NCBI GenBank assembly: GCA_017795105.1 | Contig: CP051247.1 | Coordinates: 3,616,001-3,680,000, forward strand | Length of the DNA: 64,000 bases | Direction of reading: 5' to 3' | Source: Planctomycetaceae bacterium | Lineage (GTDB): Bacteria > Planctomycetota > Planctomycetia > Planctomycetales > Planctomycetaceae | Part shown: positions 12,309-20,968 of the stretch, piece by piece | Layout of the letters: the number at the start of each line of letters is the position of its first letter | Numbering within the stretch: the first letter of the stretch is position 1 | The notes under the pieces: generated by a model | The model's input: the letters and a program-made list of their open reading frames with translations, nothing else | Told to the model about the DNA's origin: nothing | The model's database searches: none | Program-made: the position numbers and the translations under genes

Positions 12309-13801
12309 TTCGTCGTTTCGGAAGCCGGTTTGGCCGCTGTTGGTTTTTCCGTCTTTTCGTTCGACGCATTGAACCAGATGTTGCGTGCGTACCAGTTGCC
12401 TTCTCGCTGAACGAGCGTCAGCACCTTGTCGCCTTTCTCGTTGTAGAGTTCGGCCTGTTGGGCCTCGCCGGACTGGACCAGCTCGATTCGGCTGGCGAAC
12501 ACTTCCGGATCAATCGCCAGCGTTTCGGCGTCGATATTTTCCAGTGATTCGGCGGTGATTTCGTCCCGCCTCTCTTCGACGAAGAAGGACTTCAGCAGAT
12601 CGACATTCTTCTGGCGAATCATCTCCTGCTGCCGCTCGATGAGAACGCGGGTGATTTGCAGCAGTTGACGTTCCATGCCTTCACGCTGCTGGTGCACACG
12701 CAGTTCGTCGGCCGGTAGCAGTCGAGCGGTGCGAAGCACGTCGAGCCACGGCTCCAACGCCTCTTCATCGGGCTGTTCCGCTTTTCGTGTGTAGGCGAGT
12801 CGGTGAATATCATTCTCTCCCTGAACGAGCCGCACGACTTCGTACTGAGCCGGGTGTTCTTCGTTGCCGGGGATGCTCCAGCGGAACAGGGTGTCGTTCT
12901 CGTCCGTTTCATCCAGGACTTCGAACTTGATCTTGGGGTAGGCTTCGACGAGACGTGTGCGAATGCCTTCGCGAACCGACTTCGCGGTCTGCTTTTCGGC
13001 TGCGCCGATAAATCGCTGGCTGGCGAACAGTTCGGTCCAGTTCTGAATGGTTTCGTCATTGTGAACGTACTCGGTATTCCCCTGTGTGGCCGAAAGGATG
13101 CGATAGGCCACTTTCCAGTCGTCGGGAATCGTGAACGCGAGGCCGTCGGTTGTATTCAGGCCATCTTCGGGGAGATTCCGCAGGTCGAGCACGGAGAAGA
13201 GCGAGCGATTGATCAGATTCAGCGACATGAAGCCGTAAATGGCTCGCATGCGGGGTCCGCTTTCGCGAATCTCGTCCGGCTTGCCGAGCGTGCGAATCAG
13301 GAAGTCGAGCGGCGTGCCGACATTGAACAGCCCCTGAGCATCGAGCAGTTTCCACGTCCCGAGGAAATCGACGGTTGCCGGGGTATATTCGGGAGCCAGA
13401 CGCACGGCCTGGCGGAAGTGGAACCAACCGGCATTGGCATTGCGGGCTCCCATGTAAGCCACGCCCAGAGCATGATGATACGGCCCGTTGTTCGGATCGG
13501 CTTGAACAGCCTGTTCCAGCTCTTTGATGGCCGTTTCCCAGTCTTTGAGTTCGATCGCCTTTTGCCCGTTCTCGACGTGTTTCTGAATCTCTTCGGGGCT
13601 CAGTTTTCTTTCCGCGTCCGGCCTGGCGTCGGTCTTCTTCTGTTCGGCAGCCGCTGGCTTCTCGGCTTTCGGCTGCTCGTCGGCGCATGCGGAAATGCGC
13701 GGAATGGCAGCGAGAAGGGCTCCTAAAGCGACGGCCGTCAGCAGGCGAGATGTACGGAAGATGAAGTGAACTGGAGTGGAGGGATGGCGAAGCGTCGACA
13801 T
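12305..13801 (-). CDS. Exported TPR-repeat protein of unknown function
   Basis: 498 residues with an N-terminal signal peptide (about 1-40, ending near ISACADE) and a Lys/Ala/Glu-rich linker (about 42-72). Two TPR-like helical hairpins follow (about 75-150; AIKELEQAVQADPNN and FHFRQAVRLAPEY). The remaining about 340 residues resemble no family I can name. They contain paired hydrophobic/acidic stretches and a long helix (about 380-425), and end in a Lys/Pro/Ala/Thr-rich tail. It is probably periplasmic. It converges on asnB with a 4-nt overlap. Confidence 0.8.
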   Translation of the reverse strand: MSTLRHPSTPVHFIFRTSRLLTAVALGALLAAIPRISACADEQPKAEKPAAAEQKKTDARPDAERKLSPEEIQKHVENGQKAIELKDWETAIKELEQAVQADPNNGPYHHALGVAYMGARNANAGWFHFRQAVRLAPEYTPATVDFLGTWKLLDAQGLFNVGTPLDFLIRTLGKPDEIRESGPRMRAIYGFMSLNLINRSLFSVLDLRNLPEDGLNTTDGLAFTIPDDWKVAYRILSATQGNTEYVHNDETIQNWTELFASQRFIGAAEKQTAKSVREGIRTRLVEAYPKIKFEVLDETDENDTLFRWSIPGNEEHPAQYEVVRLVQGENDIHRLAYTRKAEQPDEEALEPWLDVLRTARLLPADELRVHQQREGMERQLLQITRVLIERQQEMIRQKNVDLLKSFFVEERRDEITAESLENIDAETLAIDPEVFASRIELVQSGEAQQAELYNEKGDKVLTLVQREGNWYARNIWFNASNEKTEKPTAAKPASETTN

Positions 13802-13925
13802 AACAGTTTCCCAAACTTAAACGCGAGATCTGCAGGCGGAGAGCCTGCGGCGGTGCAGCGATCCTCTGATGCAACGCCTCTCTTCATTAGCGTTCGATTG
13901 GGCGAATTCGTCAAGATCAATCCGG

Positions 13926-14396
13926 CTATTCAATCCCGCCGAATTGACGGACAGCTTCGTAGATGACCGCCGTCGCTGTGCTTGCCAGATTGAGGCTGCG
14001 AACTTCCGGATGCATCGGAAAGCGGATGGTGGTGTCGGCGAATTCGTTTCGCATCTCTTCAGGCAAACCGGAACTCTCGCGGCCGAAGAGCAGGATGTCC
14101 CCTTTGCTGTATGTGGCGTCCCAGGGATTCTTCGCGCCGAATTTGGTGAGGCACCAGACTTGGCTGTCGGGAAGGCGATTGCGGACTTCTTCCCAGGAAT
14201 CGACCGCTTCCCAGTCCAGAAACTGCCAGTAGTCGAGGCCGGCTCGCTTGAGATGAGACGAGTCGAGCTGATAGCCGAGTGGGCGGATCAGCCATAGTTT
14301 GGCTCCGACGGCCACGCAAGTGCGGCCGATGTTGCCCGTATTCTGCGGGATCTCAGGTTGAAACAGGACGACATTCAGGAGCGGTTGACGGGACAT
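13926..14396 (-). CDS. trmL: tRNA (cytidine/uridine-34-2'-O)-methyltransferase
   Basis: 156 residues, the normal length for TrmL, a minimal SPOUT methyltransferase. The three SPOUT motifs are present: PEIPQNTGNIGRTC near the N-terminus, LLFGRESSGLP in the middle, and RFPMHPEVRSLNLAS near the C-terminus, which forms the trefoil knot that binds S-adenosylmethionine. It methylates the wobble nucleotide ribose of tRNA-Leu in characterised bacteria. It is encoded downstream of mobA and mutT on the same strand with a 15-bp gap, so it may share their transcript. Confidence 0.95.
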   Translation of the reverse strand: MSRQPLLNVVLFQPEIPQNTGNIGRTCVAVGAKLWLIRPLGYQLDSSHLKRAGLDYWQFLDWEAVDSWEEVRNRLPDSQVWCLTKFGAKNPWDATYSKGDILLFGRESSGLPEEMRNEFADTTIRFPMHPEVRSLNLASTATAVIYEAVRQFGGIE

Positions 14397-14411
14397 GAGT
14401 TCGAACGGTTT

Positions 14412-14804
14412 TCAGTCAAGCGGGGCAAGAGTACGGAGAATTTCGAGGACATTGTGATTGGCCGGGGGAAACTGAAGGTCATCGAGTTCCTCGCGGGGAA
14501 TCCATTGCCAGGGGAACGAGAGGTCCTCGGCCGATTGTTCGGAATCGAGCCGGCAATGCCAGAAATCGAGGGCGACCTCGCTGTGAGGATAGGAGAACGT
14601 CTGGTGATGGAGAAGCGTCACGGCTTCAATCTTCAGTCCGGTTTCCTCCTCGCATTCCCGAATCGCGGTCGTTCGGGTTGGTTCTCCCTTCAGGGCCTTT
14701 CCGCCTGGAAACTCGCTGTATCCGGCGAGCGGAACGTCGGGAGGACGCAATCCGACAAGAAAGGAGCCGCGATGCTCCACGATGCTGATTCCAATCTGTT
14801 TCAT
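14412..14804 (-). CDS. MutT-like Nudix hydrolase
   Basis: About 130 residues from the ATG at 14804 (MKQIGISIVEH), the usual size of MutT. The Nudix box is complete: GGKALKGE is followed seven residues later by RECEEETGL, giving the metal-binding glutamates. Family members hydrolyse 8-oxo-dGTP or other nucleoside diphosphate derivatives; the substrate here cannot be told. Another ATG at 14843 would overlap the mobA stop and add a disordered 13-residue N-terminus; it is less likely. It is downstream of mobA and upstream of trmL on one strand. Confidence 0.88.
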   Translation of the reverse strand: MKQIGISIVEHRGSFLVGLRPPDVPLAGYSEFPGGKALKGEPTRTTAIRECEEETGLKIEAVTLLHHQTFSYPHSEVALDFWHCRLDSEQSAEDLSFPWQWIPREELDDLQFPPANHNVLEILRTLAPLD

Positions 14805-14832
14805 GTGTTGGCGATTCGTAGAGAGGGGCGAG

Positions 14833-15435
14833 CTAGGTATCATTTCGTTGCCGCCAGGCGGCGAACTCTTCTGGTGTATTGAATTGCGGAATTTCCGGCC
14901 AGTCGGCGGGCATCGGCAATGTCCGCACTTCCGACCCGAGACTCTGAAAGAGCTTCTGACATGATCGACGTCCCGTCTGGAGTTGGGATTCGATCGTCTC
15001 AATGAGAGAAACGTGATAGCAGCCCGGAAAGGGATGCCGCCTGTCAGCGGATTCTTCGTAAACAACCGCCCGGAACTTCGCCTCCTTTGCAGCTGTCTGC
15101 CAGAGTTTGTCGAGCCATTGGAGTCTGAGCTCGGTCATATCGCAACTGAGGACGATCACCCAGGGGGTACGTCCAGTTTCGCGGGCATGAACCAGAGCGG
15201 CATGAATCCCGCTGAGTGGTCCCTGACCGGGGATGTGATCGGAAAGCGAGGTGATCCCCAGATCGGCGTAGCGATCGGTGCGGTCGGCGACAACGTGCAC
15301 TGGAGTGGTCCAGTCGATCAACTGGAGTTGAAGTGATTCCAGGAGCGTCCGGGAGCCGATCCGCTCGCGGGCCTTGTCCCGGCCGAAGCGGCGACTTTGT
15401 CCTCCACTCAGGAGATAACCTTGCGGGCGGTCCAC
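14833..15435 (-). CDS. mobA: Molybdenum cofactor guanylyltransferase
   Basis: About 200 residues. The N-terminal nucleotide-binding signature GYLLSGGQSRRFGRDKA is the MobA/NTP-transferase form, and GPLSGIHAAL and VLSCDMTEL follow where the family has them. It couples GMP to molybdopterin to make the bis-MGD cofactor. The GTG at 15435 is preferred: GAGGG lies about nine bases upstream and the signature begins a few residues later, as in other MobA proteins. The in-frame ATG at 15534 would add a basic 33-residue extension. No molybdoenzyme or other mo-genes are in this window. Confidence 0.85.
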   Translation of the reverse strand: MDRPQGYLLSGGQSRRFGRDKARERIGSRTLLESLQLQLIDWTTPVHVVADRTDRYADLGITSLSDHIPGQGPLSGIHAALVHARETGRTPWVIVLSCDMTELRLQWLDKLWQTAAKEAKFRAVVYEESADRRHPFPGCYHVSLIETIESQLQTGRRSCQKLFQSLGSEVRTLPMPADWPEIPQFNTPEEFAAWRQRNDT

Positions 15436-15634
15436 TGTCGAATTACCCTCGTTGCACCCTTCTCGGCGGTGATTAGAGCGGATCGCTCTACCGTATGTCC
15501 GTGTATGATCGAGTTTTCGCCTGAAACGCGGCAACTTCTGCGGGCGGAACGGCTACTCAGATAAGTAACTGCTCTGGCACCGCCAATGTAAAGACCCGTC
15601 AGCGTTAAGCCCCGTCAGCAGCCGATCGATCGAC

Positions 15635-17713
15635 ATGCAAATTCTCTCGCACGCCCTCCATGATGATGCCTTTCTGCTCGATCTGGAAGCAGGATCGCTC
15701 GAAGATGTGCTCTCGCAGACCCTCGACCACCTCGTCAGCCGCGATCTGTTGCCGAGTGACCAGCGGGATCTGGCGTTTGAAGCGTTTCTGGCTCGTGAAC
15801 GGGCGGTCTCGACGGCCATCGGCCATGGAGTCTCGATTCCGCATGCGTATCTGCCGGAGATCGAGAAGTCGCTGGTCTTTTTCGTTCGCCTGAAGCGGCC
15901 GATTAATCTGGGGGCTCCCGACGGCATTCCGACACGGTTTTTCTTCATTCTGCTGGGGCCATCCGGCTTCGCGTCTGAGCATCTCGACATGCTCACGGCG
16001 CTGGCCCGGCTGATGTCGGATGAAGAGTTCCGGTTCGATATGCACAGGTCCCGTTCGCGGAAAGACCTGCTCGATGCGCTTGAGCGGTTTCACGAACGGA
16101 ACGCTCCGGCTGAGATTCCTGAGCCGGTGCAACCCGATGAGCAAATGACGTTCAGCGGCAAGCCGTTCGGTGGCGTTCAGAAGGACGTGAAGCGGCGGTG
16201 GCCTTTCTATAAAGATGACTGGATTAGCGGCTGGAGTACGAAGAGTGCTTCGGCGATCGTTTTTCTGTTCTTCGCCTGTCTCGCGCCAGCGGTCACGTTC
16301 GGCGGGATTATGGGGGCGGCGACCGACGGACACATCGGTGTCGTCGAGATGCTGATTGCCACGGCTGCCGGTGGGATGTTGTACGCCGTGTTCGCCGGGC
16401 AGCCGCTTATTCTGCTCGGGGGCGTGGGGCCGATGCTGGTTTTCACGGCCATTCTGTATCAGATTTGTGTCGACTTAAACATTCCGTTCCTGCCGATGTA
16501 CCAGTGGATCGGCTTCTGGACGGCTCTGCTGCTGCTGATACTCGCCGCCAGCGATGCTTCGGTGCTGATGCGGTATTTCACCCGCTTCAGTGACGATGTC
16601 TTCTCGGTGCTGATGTCGCTGATCTTCATCTATGAAGCGATTCGGGCCATCGTCGCGGTGTTTCAGGAGAGTTTCGGGGATGCATCGGTCAATCACGACA
16701 AGGCGTTTCTGTCGCTGATTCTGGCGATCGGGACCTTCATGATCGCTCTGAACCTGTCGCGTTTCCGTCGCAGTAAGTACCTCGTGCCTCGCATGCGCGA
16801 GTTCCTGGCTGATTTCGGGCCAACGATCGCGATTGTGGTGATGGCGCTGCTGGCCTTCCTGTTTCACGGAGAGATTCCGCTCGATCAGCTGGCCGTTCCG
16901 GATCACATCCAGCCGACGCACATTGAGACGGAAACCGGGGAGCCGCGATCGTGGATCGTCGATGGTTCCGAGCTGTCCACGCAGCTGAAGATTCTGGCGA
17001 TTATTCCGGCCATCCTGACCGCGGTGCTGATTTTTCTCGTCCAGAACGTCACCGGGCGGCTCATCAATGATCCGGATCTGAATCTGCGAAAAGGGCCCGC
17101 GTTTCATCTCGATCTGCTGGTAATCTCGCTGCTGGTCGGACTTTGTTCGCTATTCGGGCTGCCCTGGCTAGTAGCGGCGACGGTCCGTTCGTTGGCTCAC
17201 GTCCGCGGGCTGGCGACCGTTGAGGAACAGATTACGCCTTCGGGAGAGAAGAAAGAGCTTGTGATTCACGTCGATGAGAACCGGCTGACCGCCTTCTCGA
17301 TTCATGCCCTCATCGGTCTGTCGCTGACGGCGTTGCACCTGTTTTCCGTCACGCCGATGGCGGTTCTGTACGGGCTGTTTCTGTACATGGGGGTCGTCTC
17401 CCTGTCGGGAATCCAGTTCATGGAGCGGCTGAGCCTCTGGGTGATGGATTCCTCGCTTTATCCGCGCACGCACTACATTCGGCGTGTTCCGATCCGTCTG
17501 ATTCATACCTACACCCTGATCCAGCTGCTTTGCCTGGTCGTGTTGTGCGTGATCAATCTGAGTCCGGTTTTGTGGATGAGGCTGACTTTCCCGCTGTTTA
17601 TTGCTCTGCTGGTACCGATTCGCTGGGCGATGGATCGTCTCTTCCCGGTCGAGAAGCTGGCGGTGCTCGATGCGGCCAGTGATCCGGAGGAAGAAGAGAC
17701 GCACTGGGCATGA
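15635..17713 (+). CDS. PTS EIIA domain fused to an SLC4/band 3-type anion (bicarbonate) transporter
   Basis: 692 residues. Residues 1-150 form a PTS EIIA domain of the fructose/Ntr type. GHGVSIPHA has the phosphorylatable His70, and SEHLDML holds the second active-site histidine. After a charged linker (about 150-190) comes a membrane domain with about 12 hydrophobic segments (about 200-670) that matches SLC4/HCO3 transporters. KDDWISGW opens it; FAGQPLILLGG and the very characteristic MGVVSLSGIQFMERL near residue 590 follow. The C-terminus is acidic. It probably moves bicarbonate or another anion across the inner membrane, with the EIIA domain as a regulatory input. No PTS EI, HPr or EIIB gene is present here. 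It is divergent from mobA across a 199-bp spacer. Confidence 0.9.
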   Translation: MQILSHALHDDAFLLDLEAGSLEDVLSQTLDHLVSRDLLPSDQRDLAFEAFLARERAVSTAIGHGVSIPHAYLPEIEKSLVFFVRLKRPINLGAPDGIPTRFFFILLGPSGFASEHLDMLTALARLMSDEEFRFDMHRSRSRKDLLDALERFHERNAPAEIPEPVQPDEQMTFSGKPFGGVQKDVKRRWPFYKDDWISGWSTKSASAIVFLFFACLAPAVTFGGIMGAATDGHIGVVEMLIATAAGGMLYAVFAGQPLILLGGVGPMLVFTAILYQICVDLNIPFLPMYQWIGFWTALLLLILAASDASVLMRYFTRFSDDVFSVLMSLIFIYEAIRAIVAVFQESFGDASVNHDKAFLSLILAIGTFMIALNLSRFRRSKYLVPRMREFLADFGPTIAIVVMALLAFLFHGEIPLDQLAVPDHIQPTHIETETGEPRSWIVDGSELSTQLKILAIIPAILTAVLIFLVQNVTGRLINDPDLNLRKGPAFHLDLLVISLLVGLCSLFGLPWLVAATVRSLAHVRGLATVEEQITPSGEKKELVIHVDENRLTAFSIHALIGLSLTALHLFSVTPMAVLYGLFLYMGVVSLSGIQFMERLSLWVMDSSLYPRTHYIRRVPIRLIHTYTLIQLLCLVVLCVINLSPVLWMRLTFPLFIALLVPIRWAMDRLFPVEKLAVLDAASDPEEEETHWA

Positions 17714-18034
17714 TCGGCTGGTCAGTGTGAGGCCTCGGGGAAGGAACGGGATTATGCGGCTCGCGGGTCGATTCCGAACCGGATTCTCTCCATAAACTGT
17801 TACGGGATAGTTGTTTGTCCGTTCAAATGGACCTACGATACGCTCTGGAAACGGAGGAGCGGACGGAGATTCTCTGTCGCTGATGCCGGATTGAAGTGCT
17901 CGGAGTCCGCAGGTTGTGGCGCGGCGGGGCGGCGGTCACCTTCCACGCTTCAGCTGCCCACGGGGCTCCCTTCCTGCTCCCTGAGTCGGTCGACTCAGGG
18001 TGTTGCCTGTGACAGGTCTGACAAAGAACTCAGT
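17714..18034. other. 321-bp intergenic region before the glycosyltransferase gene
   Basis: It holds a possible promoter (17811-17839, listed separately) and a perfect palindrome, CCCTGAGTC and GACTCAGGG around GGTC, near 17978-18000. That hairpin lies shortly upstream of the ATG at 18035 and could affect translation or mark a 5' leader. No gene is seen. Confidence 0.4.
17811..17839 (+). promoter_or_regulatory. Possible sigma-70-type promoter for the glycosyltransferase gene
   Basis: TTGTTT (17811-17816) and TACGAT (17834-17839) are separated by exactly 17 bp. The matches to the consensus are three of six and four of six, so this is only a candidate. Its position in the spacer before the glycosyltransferase start is suitable. 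Confidence 0.25.
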
Positions 18035-18877
18035 ATGCTGGAAACGAATGTGACCACCGCCGGCACCCCGTACACAACGGCCTGGCTTGAACAACTGCAG
18101 CAGGTCCTGGGGAAAGCGGCCTGCGATCAACTCGGGTTCTATGCGATTCCCGAGACAATGCTCTTGAGTGTTGTGATTCCGGTCTACAATGAACGGGAAA
18201 CGCTGCATCTGATTCTCGAGAAGGTTCGGGAAGTTCCGGTCAACAAGGAAATCATCCTCGTTGACGACTGCAGCAAGGATGGCACCCGCGAACTGCTTCA
18301 GGAGATGGAACGGGCCCAGAGCGAGTCCTCGCCCGATCCGTCGAACTGCTTCGTCTTTGCCTACCACGATAAAAACCAGGGCAAAGGGGCGGCTCTCCGC
18401 ACTGGGTTCCTGAGAGCCTCCGGCGACATCGTGATCATTCAGGATGCCGACATGGAGTACAATCCAGCCGAGTATCCCCGCTTACTCAAGCCGATCGTCG
18501 AGGGCAAGGCCGATGTCGTTTACGGCAGCCGGTTCCTCGGAGATCAGCCTCATCGAGTGCTATACTACTGGCACTACCTGGGAAACAATTTTCTGACGCA
18601 GCTTTCCAACTGCTTCACGAACCTCAACCTGACCGACATGGAGACCTGCTACAAAGTCTTCCGAAAAGACGTCCTGCAGGAGATCGCACCCAAACTTCAG
18701 CAGAATCGCTTCGGGTTCGAGCCGGAAATCACCGCTCGGATTGCCCGGCGAAATCATCGGATCTATGAAATGTCGATCAGCTATTCCGGCCGGACCTACG
18801 AACAGGGCAAGAAAATCGGCTGGAAAGACGGCGTGAAGGCGTTGTACTGCATCGTCCGCTATGGTCTGGCCGACTGA
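18035..18877 (+). CDS. Family 2 glycosyltransferase, dolichol-phosphate mannosyltransferase-like
   Basis: 280 residues from the ATG at 18035. The GT-A fold starts at about residue 45 with LSVVIPVYNERETL. EIILVDDCSKDGT and VIIQDADMEYNP follow, the latter containing the DxD-type metal and sugar-nucleotide site. DVVYGSRFLG and DMETCYKVF are typical of the DPM1/polyprenol-phosphate sugar transferase group. There is no C-terminal membrane domain, so it is a soluble or peripheral enzyme that would load a hexose onto a polyprenyl phosphate. Earlier in-frame codons back to 17891 look non-coding. FtsH follows 57 bp downstream. Confidence 0.92.
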   Translation: MLETNVTTAGTPYTTAWLEQLQQVLGKAACDQLGFYAIPETMLLSVVIPVYNERETLHLILEKVREVPVNKEIILVDDCSKDGTRELLQEMERAQSESSPDPSNCFVFAYHDKNQGKGAALRTGFLRASGDIVIIQDADMEYNPAEYPRLLKPIVEGKADVVYGSRFLGDQPHRVLYYWHYLGNNFLTQLSNCFTNLNLTDMETCYKVFRKDVLQEIAPKLQQNRFGFEPEITARIARRNHRIYEMSISYSGRTYEQGKKIGWKDGVKALYCIVRYGLAD

Positions 18878-18934
18878 TTTGACGCCCGACGCCCTGTATC
18901 ACCAACTCAAGTTCCGCTTCAGAAACACTTCCGG

Positions 18935-20950
18935 ATGAATGATATCAAGCCCGATGAGCCTTCCCCGCCGAAAGGCCCGGACGTTCGCGATCAGCAGGGG
19001 CCGTTGCCGAGCAAATTGAACAAACGCAGTAGTCCGTCGAATGAGTCCGCCAATCAGGGCCGCCGGCAGAAGGTTCCCTGGTCGCTCATTCTGATGGTCG
19101 GCATCGCCGTGCTCATCATCTGGGCCGCCAACAACGGCCGCAAGGGTGACCGAATCGACTACGGTTTCTTCTGGCAGCAGCTCAAAGCCGACAATGTCAC
19201 CAACGTTGTTCTCGACGGCAATTATCTTTCCGGGAAATGGAAAGACGTCCCCCCTGCTCCGGAGAGTATGCAGGTCGAAGGCAAAGAACCGGTCGAACTG
19301 CAGGACGAGTTTCACACGCAGATTCCACACTTCGAGTCGGATCGTCTGCTGATCGCGCTCAATGAAGCGGGAATCACCGAATACGAAGACGTCACAACAC
19401 AGCTGTCGCTGTCGACTCAGATGCTCATCATGCTCGGCGGGACGATGCTGGTGATGCTCTTTTTCCTGTCGATGATGCGTCGCTCCGCCGATCCGATGTC
19501 GTCCGGGATGTTTGGCAGTTTCGTCAAGAGCCCTGCCCGCGAGTTTCGTCCGTCGGACAAGCAGACCACCTTCGACGATGTGGCCGGGATGGAGAATCCC
19601 AAGGCGGAACTGCAGGAAGTGGTCGAGTTCCTGAAGAATCCGGCCAAGTTCCAGCGACTCGGGGCTCAGATTCCCAAGGGTGTTCTTCTGATGGGATCAC
19701 CGGGGACCGGAAAGACGCTGCTGGCCCGGGCAACCGCTGGTGAAGCCGAGGTCCCGTTTTACAGCATTAACGGGTCTGAGTTTATTCAGATGTTCGTTGG
19801 TGTCGGTGCGAGCCGCGTTCGCGACCTGTTCCGGACCGCGAAGGAGCATGCACCGTGTATCGTCTTCATCGATGAAATTGACGCGGTCGGCCGCATGCGG
19901 GGAGCCGGTTACGGCGGCGGACACGACGAACGCGAACAGACACTCAACCAGATTCTCAGCGAGATGGACGGCTTCACTCCGACCGATGCAGTCATTGTCA
20001 TCGCCGCGACCAACCGCCCCGATGTTCTCGACAAAGCTCTCACGCGACCGGGACGTTTCGATCGCCACATCGTGGTCGATTCCCCGTCGAAAGAAGGTCG
20101 ACTCGGGATCCTCAAGGTTCACAGCCGCAAGGTTCCGCTGGCCGACGACGTCAATCTCGAACGCATTGCCGCCAGTACGATTGGATATTCCGGGGCCGAC
20201 CTGAAGAACCTCGTCAACGAAGCGGCTCTGCATGCGACCCGGACGTCCAAGAACAAGGTTACGATGGCCGACTTCGAAGCCGCAGCCGATCGAGTGCTGA
20301 TGGGCATCAAGCGGGAAGAAGTTCTGTCGGACAAAGAAAAGCGGATGACCGCGTACCACGAGGCGGGCCATGCTCTGGTCGCCTGGGTGCTGCCAGAACT
20401 CGACCCGGTACACAAAGTCACGATCGTTCCTCGCGGACGCGCTCTGGGAGTGACGCAGTTGCGTCCCGATGAAGAGCGTCACAGCATTGGCGAACAGCGG
20501 CTGCACCAGCAGCTGGCGATGATGCTGGGCGGACGGGCGGCCGAGAAGCTTGTCTTCGACGAGTATACGGCGAATGCTTCGGACGATTTGAAGCGGGCGA
20601 CTGAAATTGCCCGGAAGATGGTCTCTCACTGGGGAATGAGTGAAACGATTGGCCCGGCTGCCTTCCGGCATGCCGAAGACGATCCGTTCCTTGGCAAAGA
20701 GATGCACGAGATGCGGACGTATTCCGATGCGACCGCTCACCTGGTGGACCAGGAAATCCAGCGCGTGCTGTTTGCAGCGGCCGATCGCGCGATGCAGCTT
20801 CTTAATGAGCATCGCGACAAGCTGGATTCGATTTCGGAGGCGCTGATCGAAAACGAGGTCATCGACTCCGACCAGCTGCAGGCGATTCTGGGGCCCCGGG
20901 CAGGAGGCGATCCTGTCCCGCCATTAGGGAACCCGGACGAAAACGTTTAA
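18935..20950 (+). CDS. ftsH: ATP-dependent zinc metalloprotease FtsH
   Basis: 671 residues. A Pro- and charge-rich N-terminus (1-46) precedes two membrane helices (about 48-66 and 161-180) that enclose a periplasmic loop. The AAA+ domain has Walker A GSPGTGKT at 254-261, Walker B FIDEID at 311-316, the pore FVGVGASRVR, and the second region of homology ATNRPDVLDKAL. The protease domain has HEAGH at 475-479. It forms a hexamer at the inner membrane and degrades misassembled membrane and regulatory proteins. The final residues are Gly/Pro-rich. The helicase gene follows after 18 bp, suggesting one transcript. Confidence 0.97.
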   Translation: MNDIKPDEPSPPKGPDVRDQQGPLPSKLNKRSSPSNESANQGRRQKVPWSLILMVGIAVLIIWAANNGRKGDRIDYGFFWQQLKADNVTNVVLDGNYLSGKWKDVPPAPESMQVEGKEPVELQDEFHTQIPHFESDRLLIALNEAGITEYEDVTTQLSLSTQMLIMLGGTMLVMLFFLSMMRRSADPMSSGMFGSFVKSPAREFRPSDKQTTFDDVAGMENPKAELQEVVEFLKNPAKFQRLGAQIPKGVLLMGSPGTGKTLLARATAGEAEVPFYSINGSEFIQMFVGVGASRVRDLFRTAKEHAPCIVFIDEIDAVGRMRGAGYGGGHDEREQTLNQILSEMDGFTPTDAVIVIAATNRPDVLDKALTRPGRFDRHIVVDSPSKEGRLGILKVHSRKVPLADDVNLERIAASTIGYSGADLKNLVNEAALHATRTSKNKVTMADFEAAADRVLMGIKREEVLSDKEKRMTAYHEAGHALVAWVLPELDPVHKVTIVPRGRALGVTQLRPDEERHSIGEQRLHQQLAMMLGGRAAEKLVFDEYTANASDDLKRATEIARKMVSHWGMSETIGPAAFRHAEDDPFLGKEMHEMRTYSDATAHLVDQEIQRVLFAAADRAMQLLNEHRDKLDSISEALIENEVIDSDQLQAILGPRAGGDPVPPLGNPDENV

Positions 20951-20968
20951 CGATGACGGGAAGTTTTA

